Below, piece after piece: positions 7,455 to 14,769 of a DNA stretch of 26,184 nt (its first letter is position 1; every line of letters begins with the position of its first letter). The DNA is from JAQGMJ01 sp036271855 (GTDB taxonomy: Bacteria; Pseudomonadota; Gammaproteobacteria; Burkholderiales; JAEUOS01). A program made the position numbers and the translations under genes. The DNA is taken from the NCBI GenBank assembly GCA_036271855.1, contig DATAZV010000296.1, positions 1 through 26,184 of the forward strand, written 5' to 3'. The notes below the pieces were generated by a model, which ran no database searches, had not been told where the DNA came from, and saw nothing but the letters and a program-made list of their open reading frames with translations.

Positions 7455-7481
7455 AAAAAAGCCGCCCGCGGGCGGCTTTTT
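7455..7481. terminator. Bidirectional rho-independent terminator
   Basis: A perfect 16-nt palindrome GCCGCCCGCGGGCGGC (7461-7476) is flanked by six A on the left and five T on the right. It lies 35 nt after the stop of the hypothetical gene on the plus strand and 18 nt after the stop of the small exported protein gene on the minus strand, so it can end transcription from both sides. Confidence 0.9.
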
Positions 7482-7498
7482 ATGGCGCCGGACGCAAC

Positions 7499-7762
7499 TC
7501 AGGCATCCATGGTCTCGCTGGGAACGCCGGAGGGCGGCACGCCGGCATCGGCATTGATGCCGTGGTGCGGGCGCTCGCGCACTTGAAGCGCATGGCTTTC
7601 GTCGGCCGTCTGGTTGGTCTTGTTGGTGACGCGCTGGCTTTTGGCGAGCGGGTGTTTCACCACCGGGCCGGCCTTGGGGCCATCGGCGGCGCCGGCGGGG
7701 GCGCAGAGGCCGAACAAGACGGCCGGGATCAAAAGCTTGATACGGATATTGGAGAGTTTCAT
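7499..7762 (-). CDS. Small exported protein of unknown function
   Basis: This 87-residue protein has a clear Sec signal peptide (residues 1-26, KLLIPAVLFGLCAPAGA/A). The mature part of about 61 residues is hydrophilic and probably disordered, with basic and polar stretches (KHPLAKSQRVTNKTNQ) and a His-containing RERPHHGIN segment. It has no cysteines after cleavage and no domain I recognise. The ribosome site GAGGAA precedes ATG 7762. It converges on the shared terminator at 7455-7481 and is divergent from the Lmo0937-family gene. It is probably periplasmic. Confidence 0.75.
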   Translation of the reverse strand: MKLSNIRIKLLIPAVLFGLCAPAGAADGPKAGPVVKHPLAKSQRVTNKTNQTADESHALQVRERPHHGINADAGVPPSGVPSETMDA

Positions 7763-8034
7763 GGCGTCGTTCCTCGAAAATCGGCCGCTTGCGGGTGTTG
7801 CGTGCGACTAGACCGATTCTGCGCAAACCACTTTTTGCGCTCTGTCGGTGAAGGGACTAAAAGCTTGTAGGCGGCATCATAAGTGTTGCCGCGCGGGGTA
7901 AACGCTTCCGGGTGCAGCGGATTGGCCGGCCGCACGGGACTACGCCAGACTCAGACAGGCGCCTACATCTTCGCGCCGGAGCGCCGCCTAATCTTGCATC
8001 ATGGTCCTCGTGGCCCAATTTCAAGGAGTCGGAC

Positions 8035-8184
8035 ATGCTGTTTACGATTGCTATTGTTCTTCTGGTTTTGTGGGCGCTGGGCCTGGTGACTTCGTTCACC
8101 GCCGGCGGTCTGATCCACATCCTGCTGGTGGTTGCGCTGATCATGATCGTGGTCAACCTGATCAGCGGCCGCCGCGCGCTATAG
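8035..8184 (+). CDS. Lmo0937-family small membrane protein (DUF5670)
   Basis: This 49-residue peptide consists almost wholly of two membrane helices (about residues 2-20 and 25-44) joined by TSFTAGGLIH and ending in GRRAL. The pattern LVLWALGLVTSFTAGGLIHILLV matches the short Lmo0937 family, which is widespread in bacteria; its function is unknown and it often occurs near stress genes. AAGGAG lies six bases before ATG 8035, which fixes the start. A strong hairpin terminator follows at 8210-8237, indicating a monocistronic transcript. Confidence 0.88.
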   Translation: MLFTIAIVLLVLWALGLVTSFTAGGLIHILLVVALIMIVVNLISGRRAL

Positions 8185-8209
8185 CGCAGCACGCTTGATC
8201 GTTCGAGAT

Positions 8210-8237
8210 TTGGGGCGCCTATGGCGCCCCAATGTTT
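8210..8237 (+). terminator. Rho-independent terminator
   Basis: A stem TTGGGGCGCC (8210-8219), loop TAT and GGCGCCCCAA (8223-8232) are followed by TGTTTTT. It lies 25 nt after the Lmo0937-family gene and ends its transcript. Confidence 0.9.
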
Positions 8238-8273
8238 TTGGGCGGCGGCATTTGCGCTGCCGAGGCGCGCCGA

Positions 8274-8282
8274 TGCTAAAAT
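8274..8282 (+). promoter_or_regulatory. Possible extended -10 promoter for pcm
   Basis: The sequence TGCTAAAAT has the form of an extended -10 element (TG-n-TAAAAT). It lies after the upstream terminator and about 88 nt before the pcm start. No good -35 is seen at 17 nt. Confidence 0.4.
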
Positions 8283-8369
8283 CCGGCTCTGTCCGGGCTG
8301 TCGCCATTTGGCGGCGGTCTGGCACCCGGTTTGACAATTTTTGGCCCCCATTTCCGGAAACCCGCAGAC

Positions 8370-9035
8370 ATGCAAGCCGCCTTCGACGTCGCCCGCGCCC
8401 GTTTCAACATGATCGAGCAGCAGATCCGCCCCTGGGACGTGCTGGACCAGGACGTGCTGGACCTGCTGGCGGTGGTCAAGCGCGAAGAGTTCGTGCCGCC
8501 GCTGTTGCGCGCGCTGGCCTTTACCGACATGGAAATTCCACTGGGCCATGGCGCTTCGATGTGGTCGCCGAAAATGGAGGCGCGCATCCTGCAGGAGCTG
8601 CAATGCAAGGCGCACGACCGGGCGCTGGAAATCGGCGCCGGCTCGGGGTATTTCGCGGCGCTGCTGGCGCATCGCTGCCATTCGGTGCTGAGCCTGGAAA
8701 TCCAGCCAGCATTGAAGGCGATGGCGCAGCAGAACCTGAAGGCGGCAGGCCTTCCCGAAGTGCGTGTGCTGGAGGCCGACGGCGCGCGCGGCTATGGCGA
8801 AGAGACTTACGACGTGATCGTGCTGTCGGGTTCGACGCCGGTGCTGCCGGATTCGCTGCTGGCGCAACTCAAGCCGGGCGGGCGCCTGTTCGCAGTGGTG
8901 GGCGACGCGCCGGTGATGGAGGCGCGCCTGTACACCAGGTCGCCCGCCGGCAGCGGCGTGGCGACGGTCAACCTGTTCGAAACCGTGGTGGCGCCGCTCA
9001 CCAATGCCGCGCAGCCGCCGCGCTTCAAATTCTAG
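8370..9035 (+). CDS. pcm: Protein-L-isoaspartate O-methyltransferase family protein
   Basis: This 221-residue cytosolic SAM-dependent enzyme belongs to the family that methylates abnormal isoaspartyl residues so that damaged proteins can be repaired. It starts with the recognisable segment ARFNMIEQQIRPWDVLD. It carries the substrate-side motif IPLGHGASMWSPKMEARIL and the SAM motif EIGAGSGY (residues 87-94). A second SAM loop ends in LEIQP, and LKPGGRLFAVVGD follows. I chose ATG 8370 because it begins this core; the longer ORF from 8331 adds unsupported residues. This branch, common in betaproteobacteria, differs from E. coli Pcm in several places, so repair activity is likely but not certain. 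The rhodanese and TolC genes follow on the same strand. Confidence 0.87.
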   Translation: MQAAFDVARARFNMIEQQIRPWDVLDQDVLDLLAVVKREEFVPPLLRALAFTDMEIPLGHGASMWSPKMEARILQELQCKAHDRALEIGAGSGYFAALLAHRCHSVLSLEIQPALKAMAQQNLKAAGLPEVRVLEADGARGYGEETYDVIVLSGSTPVLPDSLLAQLKPGGRLFAVVGDAPVMEARLYTRSPAGSGVATVNLFETVVAPLTNAAQPPRFKF

Positions 9036-9074
9036 GTAAAAAAAGGGTTCCCCCTTTTAAATCCCCGAAATATG

Positions 9075-9094
9075 GGCCGCTCGACCGAGCGGCC
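9075..9094 (+). other. Hairpin next to rhodanese ribosome site
   Basis: A stem GGCCGCTC, loop GACC, GAGCGGCC ends five bases before the GAGGA ribosome site of the rhodanese gene. It has no T-run, so it is not a simple terminator. It could shape translation or mark an mRNA processing site in the pcm-rhodanese transcript. Confidence 0.4.
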
Positions 9095-9110
9095 TGCTGA
9101 GGAAATCGCG

Positions 9111-9431
9111 ATGAATCAATTGAGCGTGCGCCAGCTGGCCGACTGGCTGGCCGATACGAGCCGCGAGCAGCCCCTGGTGCTGGACGTGCGCGAACCCTGG
9201 GAAGTGGAAAAGGCCAGCCTGCCCGGCATCACCGCGATCCCGATGCAGCAGATTCCGGCGCGCGCCGCCGAGCTGGATAGCGATCGCGAGATCGTCGCCG
9301 TCTGCCATCACGGCGGGCGCAGCATGCAGGTGGCGCTGTTTCTCGAGCAGCAGGGTTTCAAGCTGCACAACCTGGCCGGCGGCATGGACGCGTGGTCGCG
9401 CGAAATCGACCCGCAGGTGCCGCGCTACTGA
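9111..9431 (+). CDS. Rhodanese-like sulfurtransferase, single domain
   Basis: This 106-residue single-domain rhodanese transfers sulfane sulfur through an active-site cysteine. The family opening PLVLDVREPWEVEKASLPG is present. The catalytic loop CHHGGRS starts at Cys65 and is followed by the structural motif LAGGMDAW. A free-standing domain of this size resembles GlpE/PspE-type proteins. GAGGA before ATG 9111 supports this start rather than the upstream ATG at 9072, which lies inside a hairpin. The gene sits between pcm and the TolC-family gene, an order seen in betaproteobacteria. Its physiological acceptor is unknown. Confidence 0.92.
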   Translation: MNQLSVRQLADWLADTSREQPLVLDVREPWEVEKASLPGITAIPMQQIPARAAELDSDREIVAVCHHGGRSMQVALFLEQQGFKLHNLAGGMDAWSREIDPQVPRY

Positions 9432-9452
9432 AGCCGGCACGCACGGCTGGGG

Positions 9453-9458
9453 TATAGT
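9453..9458 (+). promoter_or_regulatory. Possible -10 element for tolC
   Basis: TATAGT lies 28 nt before the tolC start in the short gap after the rhodanese gene. No clear -35 is visible, so tolC may also be read from upstream. Confidence 0.3.
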
Positions 9459-9486
9459 TTGCGCCCAAGCTGAAATTCCGAAGTCG

Positions 9487-10839
9487 ATGAACCGTCCGTA
9501 TTCGCGCGGCCTGCGCAGCGCCCTGCTTGCCTGTGCGCTGGCCGCCCCTGCCGCGCACGGCGCCGACCTGCTCTCGATCTACCGCCAGGCGCTGGATAAC
9601 GACGCGCAGTACGGCAGCGCGCGCTATGCGCTGGCGGCCGGGCGCGAAAAGGAGCCGCAGGGGCGCTCGGGCCTGTTGCCCAACGCGAACGCCACCGCCT
9701 ACACCACGGCCAACTACGCCAACAGCAATTTCCGCACGCCGATTCCCGGTTTCATCCTGCCGCCGCCCTCCAGTTTCTACAACACCAACGGCTACACCGT
9801 CACCCTCACCCAGCCGCTGTTCCGCTGGCAGAACTGGCAGACCTGGGAGCAGTCGAAATTGCTGGTGATGCAGTCGGAGGCGCAGTTCGCGCAGTCCGGC
9901 CAGGACCTGATGGTGCGGGTGGCGCAGGCCTATTTCGACGTGCTGGCGGCGCAGGATGCGCTGGCGGTGGCGCAGGCGCAAAAGACGGCGATCGACCAGC
10001 AACTGGCGCAGGCGAAACGCAATTTCGAGGTCGGCAAGTCCACCATCGTCGACACCAACGAGGCGCAGTCGCGCTACGACCTGGCGGGCGCCACGGAAAT
10101 CGCCGCGCAAAGCGACCTCGATACCAAGCGCGCGGCGCTGCAAGTGCTCACCGGGCGGCCGCCGAGCGAGCTGACGCCCTTGCGCACCGACATCAAACTG
10201 CCGCCGCCGCAGCCGGCGCAACTCGAACCCTGGGTAGACGCGGCGCAGACCAATAACTACCAGGTGAAGGCGCAGGAATCCGGCATGGAGGCGGCGCGGC
10301 GCGAGGTGGAGATCAACCGCGCCGGGCATTACCCGACACTGGACTTGCAGGCGCAGCGCCTGCAGCAGAACGCCACCGGCGGCACCACCTTCGGCGTGCC
10401 CAGCGAGACCACGCAGAATTCGGTCGGCGTGCAACTGGCGATCCCGATTTTTTCCGGCGGCCTCGTCACCTCGAAGACGCGCGAGGCGGCGGCGAATTTC
10501 GACCGCGCCCGCACCGACCTCGAATTCCAGCGCCGCAGCGCGGCGCAGAATGCGCGCCAGTATTACCTCGCGGTGACCAACGGCCTGGCGCAGGTGCGCG
10601 CCTACGAGGCGGCGGTGCTTTCCTCGCAAAGCTCGCTGGACTCGAACAAGCTGGGCTATGAAGTGGGTGTGCGCATCAATATCGACGTGCTCAACGCCCA
10701 GCAGCAGCTCTACCAGACCAAGCAGAATCTCTCGAAGGCGCGCTACGACACCATCGTCAACAGCTTTCGCCTGAAGGCGAATGCCGGCAGCCTCTCCGAG
10801 GATGATGTGCGCGCCGCCAATGCGCTGCTGAACCAATAA
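9487..10839 (+). CDS. tolC: TolC-family outer membrane efflux/secretion channel
   Basis: This 450-residue outer membrane protein has a signal peptide (residues 1-25, AHGA/D). The mature start DLLSIYRQALDNDAQYGSARYA is typical of the TolC branch used in type I secretion and efflux. Two outer-membrane efflux repeats follow, roughly residues 30-230 and 240-440. They contain long coiled-coil helices (AYFDVLAAQDALAVAQAQ, AKRNFEVGKSTIVDTNEAQ; later SNKLGYEVGVRINIDVLNAQ). It forms the trimeric exit duct through the periplasm and outer membrane for an inner-membrane partner not encoded in this window. It is the last gene of the pcm-rhodanese-tolC group and converges with waaA. Confidence 0.93.
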   Translation: MNRPYSRGLRSALLACALAAPAAHGADLLSIYRQALDNDAQYGSARYALAAGREKEPQGRSGLLPNANATAYTTANYANSNFRTPIPGFILPPPSSFYNTNGYTVTLTQPLFRWQNWQTWEQSKLLVMQSEAQFAQSGQDLMVRVAQAYFDVLAAQDALAVAQAQKTAIDQQLAQAKRNFEVGKSTIVDTNEAQSRYDLAGATEIAAQSDLDTKRAALQVLTGRPPSELTPLRTDIKLPPPQPAQLEPWVDAAQTNNYQVKAQESGMEAARREVEINRAGHYPTLDLQAQRLQQNATGGTTFGVPSETTQNSVGVQLAIPIFSGGLVTSKTREAAANFDRARTDLEFQRRSAAQNARQYYLAVTNGLAQVRAYEAAVLSSQSSLDSNKLGYEVGVRINIDVLNAQQQLYQTKQNLSKARYDTIVNSFRLKANAGSLSEDDVRAANALLNQ

Positions 10840-10910
10840 AAGTCCTAGCCTGATTTTTTGGGACTCGTGGGCAAAGAATCGCGGCGCGGCCGCGAACGCT
10901 TGCCTGCGCC

Positions 10911-12197
10911 CTACTTTCCCAGCAGTTCTTCCACCACCTGCATGGTCCGTTGCGTCGCGCCCCGATGCGCATCGGTGAAGCTCCTGCCGGCTTCGCCCAT
11001 ACGCCGCAGTGCGCCGGCATCCTGCAGCAGGCGCTGCGCTTCGCGCGCCAGTTCTTGTGCATCGGCTACCCGCGAGGCGGCGCCTGCTTCCACAGCGAGT
11101 TGCGCCGCTTGCGCGAAGTTGTAGGTATGCGGGCCGATCAGCACCGGGCAGGCCAGCGCACAGGCTTCGATCAGGTTTTGCCCGCCGAAGGGCAGCAGGC
11201 TGCCGCCGACATAGGCGCAATCGGCGGCACTGTAATAGGCGGGCATTTCGCCCATGCTGTCGCCGAGCCAGACTGCGGTGGCGCGGCCGACCTGCTCAAT
11301 GGCGCTGCGCCGTGCCAGCGCGTAGCCGCGCGCCTGGATCAGGCGCGCGACTTCGTCGAAGCGCTGCGGGTGGCGCGGCACGATCGCGAGAAGATCGCCG
11401 GCACGGATCAGCGGCGCCAGCGCATCGAGCAGCAGCGCCTCTTCACCTTCGCGGGTGCTGGCGGCGAGGAACATGCGGCGCGGCGCGCCGTCGGCGCCGG
11501 TTTCGCGCGCGGCACGCCAGGCCTGGCCGCGCGCCACCAGCCCGGGTGCGGCGGCGACGTCGAACTTCAGGTTGCCGGTGACCTGCACCTCACGCGCGCC
11601 GGCTTGCAGCAGGCGCGCGCGGTCGCCTTCGCTTTGCGCGGTTACCCTCGTCAGGCCGGCGAAGGTGGGCCGCGCCAGTGCGACGATGCGCTGATAGCCG
11701 GCGGCGGAGCGCGCCGACAGCCTGGCGTTGACCAGGGCCAGCGGCACGCCGGCGGCGGCGCAGACGGCCACCAGGTTGGGCCAGACTTCGGTTTCCATGA
11801 TCAGGCCGGCAGCGGGCTGGAAGTGGCGCAGGAAGCGCCGGATCGCGAACGGATAGTCGTAAGGCAGGTACACACAGGTGATGCGCGCGGCGTCGGCGGC
11901 GTAGATCTCCTGCGCGGCGGCGCGGCCGGTCGGGGTCATGCAGGTGAGCACCAGGGTATGGTCCGGATAGCGCTGCAGCAGCGCCCGCACCAGCGGCTGG
12001 GCGGCGCGGGTTTCACCCACCGAGACGGCGTGCACCCAGAGCACCGGTCCCTTCGGGGCGGCGCCCGGCGCATGGCCGCCAAAGCGCTCGGCGATATGCC
12101 GCAGGTATTCCGGCTGGCGGCGCGCGCGCCAGGCCAGGCGCGGGAAGATGAACGGCAGGAGCAGCCACAGCAGCAGGGTGTATGCGAGGCGTGCCAT
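10911..12197 (-). CDS. waaA: 3-deoxy-D-manno-octulosonic acid (Kdo) transferase
   Basis: This 428-residue inner-membrane-anchored GT30 enzyme adds Kdo from CMP-Kdo to the lipid IVA precursor, the first core step in lipopolysaccharide synthesis. One N-terminal membrane segment (residues 5-20) is present. Family motifs in order are WVHAVSVGET, LTCMTPTGR, METEVWPN with the catalytic-region glutamates, NARLS, GNLKFD, VPRHPQRF, GDSMGEM and GGSLLPFGGQNLIEA. Length is usual. The start ATG 12197 lies 19 nt after the stop of waaC, so waaC and waaA form an operon. Whether it adds one or two Kdo residues cannot be read from sequence. Confidence 0.97.
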   Translation of the reverse strand: MARLAYTLLLWLLLPFIFPRLAWRARRQPEYLRHIAERFGGHAPGAAPKGPVLWVHAVSVGETRAAQPLVRALLQRYPDHTLVLTCMTPTGRAAAQEIYAADAARITCVYLPYDYPFAIRRFLRHFQPAAGLIMETEVWPNLVAVCAAAGVPLALVNARLSARSAAGYQRIVALARPTFAGLTRVTAQSEGDRARLLQAGAREVQVTGNLKFDVAAAPGLVARGQAWRAARETGADGAPRRMFLAASTREGEEALLLDALAPLIRAGDLLAIVPRHPQRFDEVARLIQARGYALARRSAIEQVGRATAVWLGDSMGEMPAYYSAADCAYVGGSLLPFGGQNLIEACALACPVLIGPHTYNFAQAAQLAVEAGAASRVADAQELAREAQRLLQDAGALRRMGEAGRSFTDAHRGATQRTMQVVEELLGK

Positions 12198-12216
12198 GAC
12201 TGTGCGGGTGCCCGGC

Positions 12217-13179
12217 TCAGGCGCGGGCCAGCAGGTCGCAGGCGGCGGCCCAGACCAGGGCGGCCTCGGGCGGGGCGGCGAGGTCGCCGATGCTTAGCGC
12301 CTGCGGGGCGATCACACCGGTCTCGGCGGGGCGTGAACCGCAATAGATGCCGACGGTGGGCCGATTGAGCGCCGCCGCCAGATGGGTCAGGCCGGTGTCC
12401 AGGCCCACCACCAGGGCTGCGCCGGCCAGCACGCCGGCCAGTTCCGTGAGGGCCATGCGCGGCACCAGCATGCCGGCCTCGCCCAGGGTTGCGGCGACCC
12501 GGGTGGCGCGCGCCTCTTCGGTGCTGCTGCCATGCGGCAGCAGGCAGGTATAACCGCCGGCCGCGGCCAGCTGCGCCAGTGCCAGCCAGCGCTCTTCGGG
12601 CCACAGCTTGGTGCCGTCGGCGGTGCCGGTGAGCAGCATGCAGTAGGGCCGGCGCGGCAGCCAGCCGGCGCTGGTCGCGGCCACCTCTATGCCATAGCGC
12701 GGTTCGCCGCGCGGCGTATAGCCAAGCGCCAGGCCGAGCAGGCGGCGGTTGCGCGCCACCGCGTCCAGGGTCCAGGGCACATGGTGGCGGTGGCTGTAGG
12801 TGCGGGTGGCGATGCCCTCGCGGGCACTCGACGCATCCAGGCCGTGGCGTTCGCCCTTCGCCAGGCGCGCCAGCAAGGCGCTTTTGACCAGGCCCTGGGC
12901 GTCGATCACGCGGTCGTAGCCTTCGCGCGCCAGCAGGCGCTTGAAGCGGCCGATCTCGCTCCAGGTGCCGCGCGAGGCCAGGCTTTTGCGCCAGCGCCGC
13001 ATCGCCACCGGAATGGCGTGGGTGACGGCGGGATGCAGGGCGACGATGCCGGCATAGGGCTCTTCCACCACCCAGTCCAGGCGCACGCCGGGAAAATGCG
13101 CGGCGATGTCGGAGACCGCCGGCAGGCAATGGATGACGTCGCCCAGCGATGTGGTTTTGACCAGGAGTATGCGTTGCAT
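12217..13179 (-). CDS. waaC: Lipopolysaccharide heptosyltransferase I
   Basis: This 320-residue GT9 enzyme transfers the first L-glycero-D-manno-heptose onto Kdo in the LPS inner core. It opens with MQRILLVKTTSLGDVIHCLP, the WaaC nucleotide-sugar domain start. Later motifs are VIDAQGLVKSALLA, a GTADGTKLWPEERW stretch in the ADP-heptose site, and VVGLDTGLTHLAAALNRPTVGIYC in the C-terminal domain. ATG 13179 is preferred over the TTG one codon earlier. The gene lies directly upstream of waaA and diverges from the WaaE-like gene, so the three genes together build Kdo, heptose I and the glucose branch. Confidence 0.96.
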   Translation of the reverse strand: MQRILLVKTTSLGDVIHCLPAVSDIAAHFPGVRLDWVVEEPYAGIVALHPAVTHAIPVAMRRWRKSLASRGTWSEIGRFKRLLAREGYDRVIDAQGLVKSALLARLAKGERHGLDASSAREGIATRTYSHRHHVPWTLDAVARNRRLLGLALGYTPRGEPRYGIEVAATSAGWLPRRPYCMLLTGTADGTKLWPEERWLALAQLAAAGGYTCLLPHGSSTEEARATRVAATLGEAGMLVPRMALTELAGVLAGAALVVGLDTGLTHLAAALNRPTVGIYCGSRPAETGVIAPQALSIGDLAAPPEAALVWAAACDLLARA

Positions 13180-13340
13180 CAAAGGCGCGCGCCGGACGGG
13201 AGGGAAATCATGCGGCTGGCAGTGGGAGGGTGGCAGGACGCCGATGGGCCGCGCAGGAGGGCTTCGCTTACAATCCGAACCTTGGAATCAGCGTTCGCGA
13301 AGTCTTCCACCAGCCCTTGAACCCACCGCTTCCGGCGCAC

Positions 13341-13371
13341 TTGCGTGGGTAGCGATGCGCCCGATTATAAC
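13341..13371 (+). promoter_or_regulatory. Possible promoter for the waaE-rfbC group
   Basis: TATAAC at 13366-13371 is preceded by TTGCGT at 13341-13346, with a long 19-nt spacer. It lies 19 nt before the start of the WaaE-like gene, in the divergent gap with waaC. Confidence 0.35.
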
Positions 13372-13389
13372 CCTCACGGTCCACCGTCA

Positions 13390-14187
13390 ATGCCCGCCCC
13401 CGCCGCCCCCGCCCTGCCCGCTGCCGCCAGCGGCCGGGTGCCGCTGTCGGTGGTGATCATTACGCTGAACGCGGCGCCGGCGCTGGCCGATTGCCTGGCC
13501 AGCGTGCCCTTCGCCCAGGAGATCGTGGTGCTGGATTCGGGCAGCGGCGACGGCACCCGCGAACTGGCGGCGGCGCATGGCGCGCGGGTGATCGAAATGG
13601 CCTGGCGCGGCTACGGGCCGCAAAAGCAGGCGGCGGTGGAAGCCGCGGCGCATGACTGGGTGCTGTGCCTGGACGCCGACGAGCGCGTCACGCCGGCCCT
13701 GCGCGCCAGCATCGAGGCGGCGCTGGCCGATCCGCGCCAGTTTGCCTACCGGATGGCGCGCGCCAACCGCTTCATGGGCCGGCTGCTGCGCCATGGCGAG
13801 GGCTACCCGGACTGGTCGCTGCGCCTGTTTCACCGCGGTCATGCACGCTGGAGCGCGGACCCGGTGCACGAGAAGGTGGAGACGGCGCAGGCCGTGGGTA
13901 CCCTGGCCGGCGATCTGCTGCATGAGTCGGCCGAGAGCCTGGAGAGTTACCTGGCGAAGCAGAACCGCTATACCAGCCTGCAGGCGGCGCGCCTGTTCGA
14001 GCAAGGCGAATCGGCCGGTGTGCTGCGCATCGCGCTGTCGCCGCTGCTGCGCTTCATCAAGTTCTATTTGTTCCGCCTGGGCTTCCTGGACGGCGTGCCC
14101 GGCCTGGTGCACATCGCTATCGGCTGCAGCAACAGCATGCTCAAATATGCCAAGCTGCGGGACCTGAACCGTGCGCGGCGTTCCTGA
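13390..14187 (+). CDS. waaE: WaaE/KdtX-like family 2 glycosyltransferase (LPS core)
   Basis: This is a 265-residue GT2 glycosyltransferase. The nucleotide-binding start PLSVVIITLNAAPALADCL, the DSGSGDGT loop, the conserved W-R-G-Y-G-P-Q-K segment and the metal-binding DADERV are all present. GEGYPDWSLRLFHRGHARW and DPVHEKV are typical of the WaaE/KdtX group, which adds beta-1,4-glucose to heptose I in the LPS inner core. The first 18 residues are Pro/Ala-rich and variable. I chose ATG 13390; the longer frame from 13345 would run through the putative -10. The sugar and linkage are inferred from the family. The rfbC gene follows after 17 nt. Confidence 0.87.
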   Translation: MPAPAAPALPAAASGRVPLSVVIITLNAAPALADCLASVPFAQEIVVLDSGSGDGTRELAAAHGARVIEMAWRGYGPQKQAAVEAAAHDWVLCLDADERVTPALRASIEAALADPRQFAYRMARANRFMGRLLRHGEGYPDWSLRLFHRGHARWSADPVHEKVETAQAVGTLAGDLLHESAESLESYLAKQNRYTSLQAARLFEQGESAGVLRIALSPLLRFIKFYLFRLGFLDGVPGLVHIAIGCSNSMLKYAKLRDLNRARRS

Positions 14188-14204
14188 CTGATGCCCTCCT
14201 TCCC

Positions 14205-14759
14205 ATGCGCCGCATAGACCTACCGCTGGCCGGCCCCTGCCTGCTCGAGCCCGACGTGTTCGAAGACGCGCGCGGCCTGTTTTTCGAGACCTGGAACGAG
14301 CGCACCCTGGCCGCTTTGGGCATCAGCGCGCATTTCGTGCAGGAGAACCATTCGCGTTCGGCGCGCGGGGTGTTGCGCGGGCTGCATTATCAGATGCCGC
14401 AGGGACAAGGCAAGCTGCTGCGCCTGCTCGCCGGCGAGATTTTCGACGTGGTGGTGGATTTGCGCCGCGGCTCGGCCAACTTCGGGCGCTGGCACGGCTC
14501 GCGCCTGAGCGCGCAGTCGCGGCAGATGCTGTGGGTGCCGGCGGGCTTCGCGCACGGCTTCCTGGCGCTCTCCGAGGTGGCCGAGGTGCTGTACGCGATC
14601 ACCGATTTTTATGCGCCCGGCGCCGAACATACCCTGGCGTGGGACGATCCGGCGCTGGGCATCGCCTGGCCGCTGGCGGCGGCGGGCGTGGCGGCGCCGG
14701 TGCTGTCGGCGAAGGATGCGCGCGGCCTGCCGCTGGCGGCGGCGCCGGTTTTCGAATAG
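14205..14759 (+). CDS. rfbC: dTDP-4-dehydrorhamnose 3,5-epimerase
   Basis: This 184-residue cupin-fold enzyme carries out the third step of dTDP-L-rhamnose synthesis, epimerising C3 and C5 of dTDP-4-dehydro-6-deoxyglucose. Family motifs are LEPDVFEDARGLFFETWN, VQENHSRS and VLRGLHYQ with catalytic His61. Also present are the IFDVVVDLRRGS strand, WVPAGFAHGF and Tyr130 in LYAITDFY, the likely acid/base tyrosine. Length is normal. It is followed after 10 nt by the TPR-oxygenase gene and then by rfbD; rfbA and rfbB are not in the window. Rhamnose would serve LPS, exopolysaccharide or protein glycans. Confidence 0.95.
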   Translation: MRRIDLPLAGPCLLEPDVFEDARGLFFETWNERTLAALGISAHFVQENHSRSARGVLRGLHYQMPQGQGKLLRLLAGEIFDVVVDLRRGSANFGRWHGSRLSAQSRQMLWVPAGFAHGFLALSEVAEVLYAITDFYAPGAEHTLAWDDPALGIAWPLAAAGVAAPVLSAKDARGLPLAAAPVFE

Positions 14760-14769
14760 AGGTTTCAAT

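Noticed and set aside
9041..9058. AAAAGGG-TTCC-CCCTTTT hairpin after pcm as a terminator
   Set aside because: Only a three G-C pair core and four T; too weak to call, and rhodanese probably continues the transcript.
10840..10910. Possible terminator between convergent tolC and waaA (T-run with AGTCC and GGACT)
   Set aside because: The short arms enclose the T-run instead of preceding it, so it does not have terminator geometry.
9358..11220. 620-codon minus-strand frame across tolC and the start of the convergent gap
   Set aside because: Opposes a clear TolC protein and overlaps waaA in another frame; no domain.
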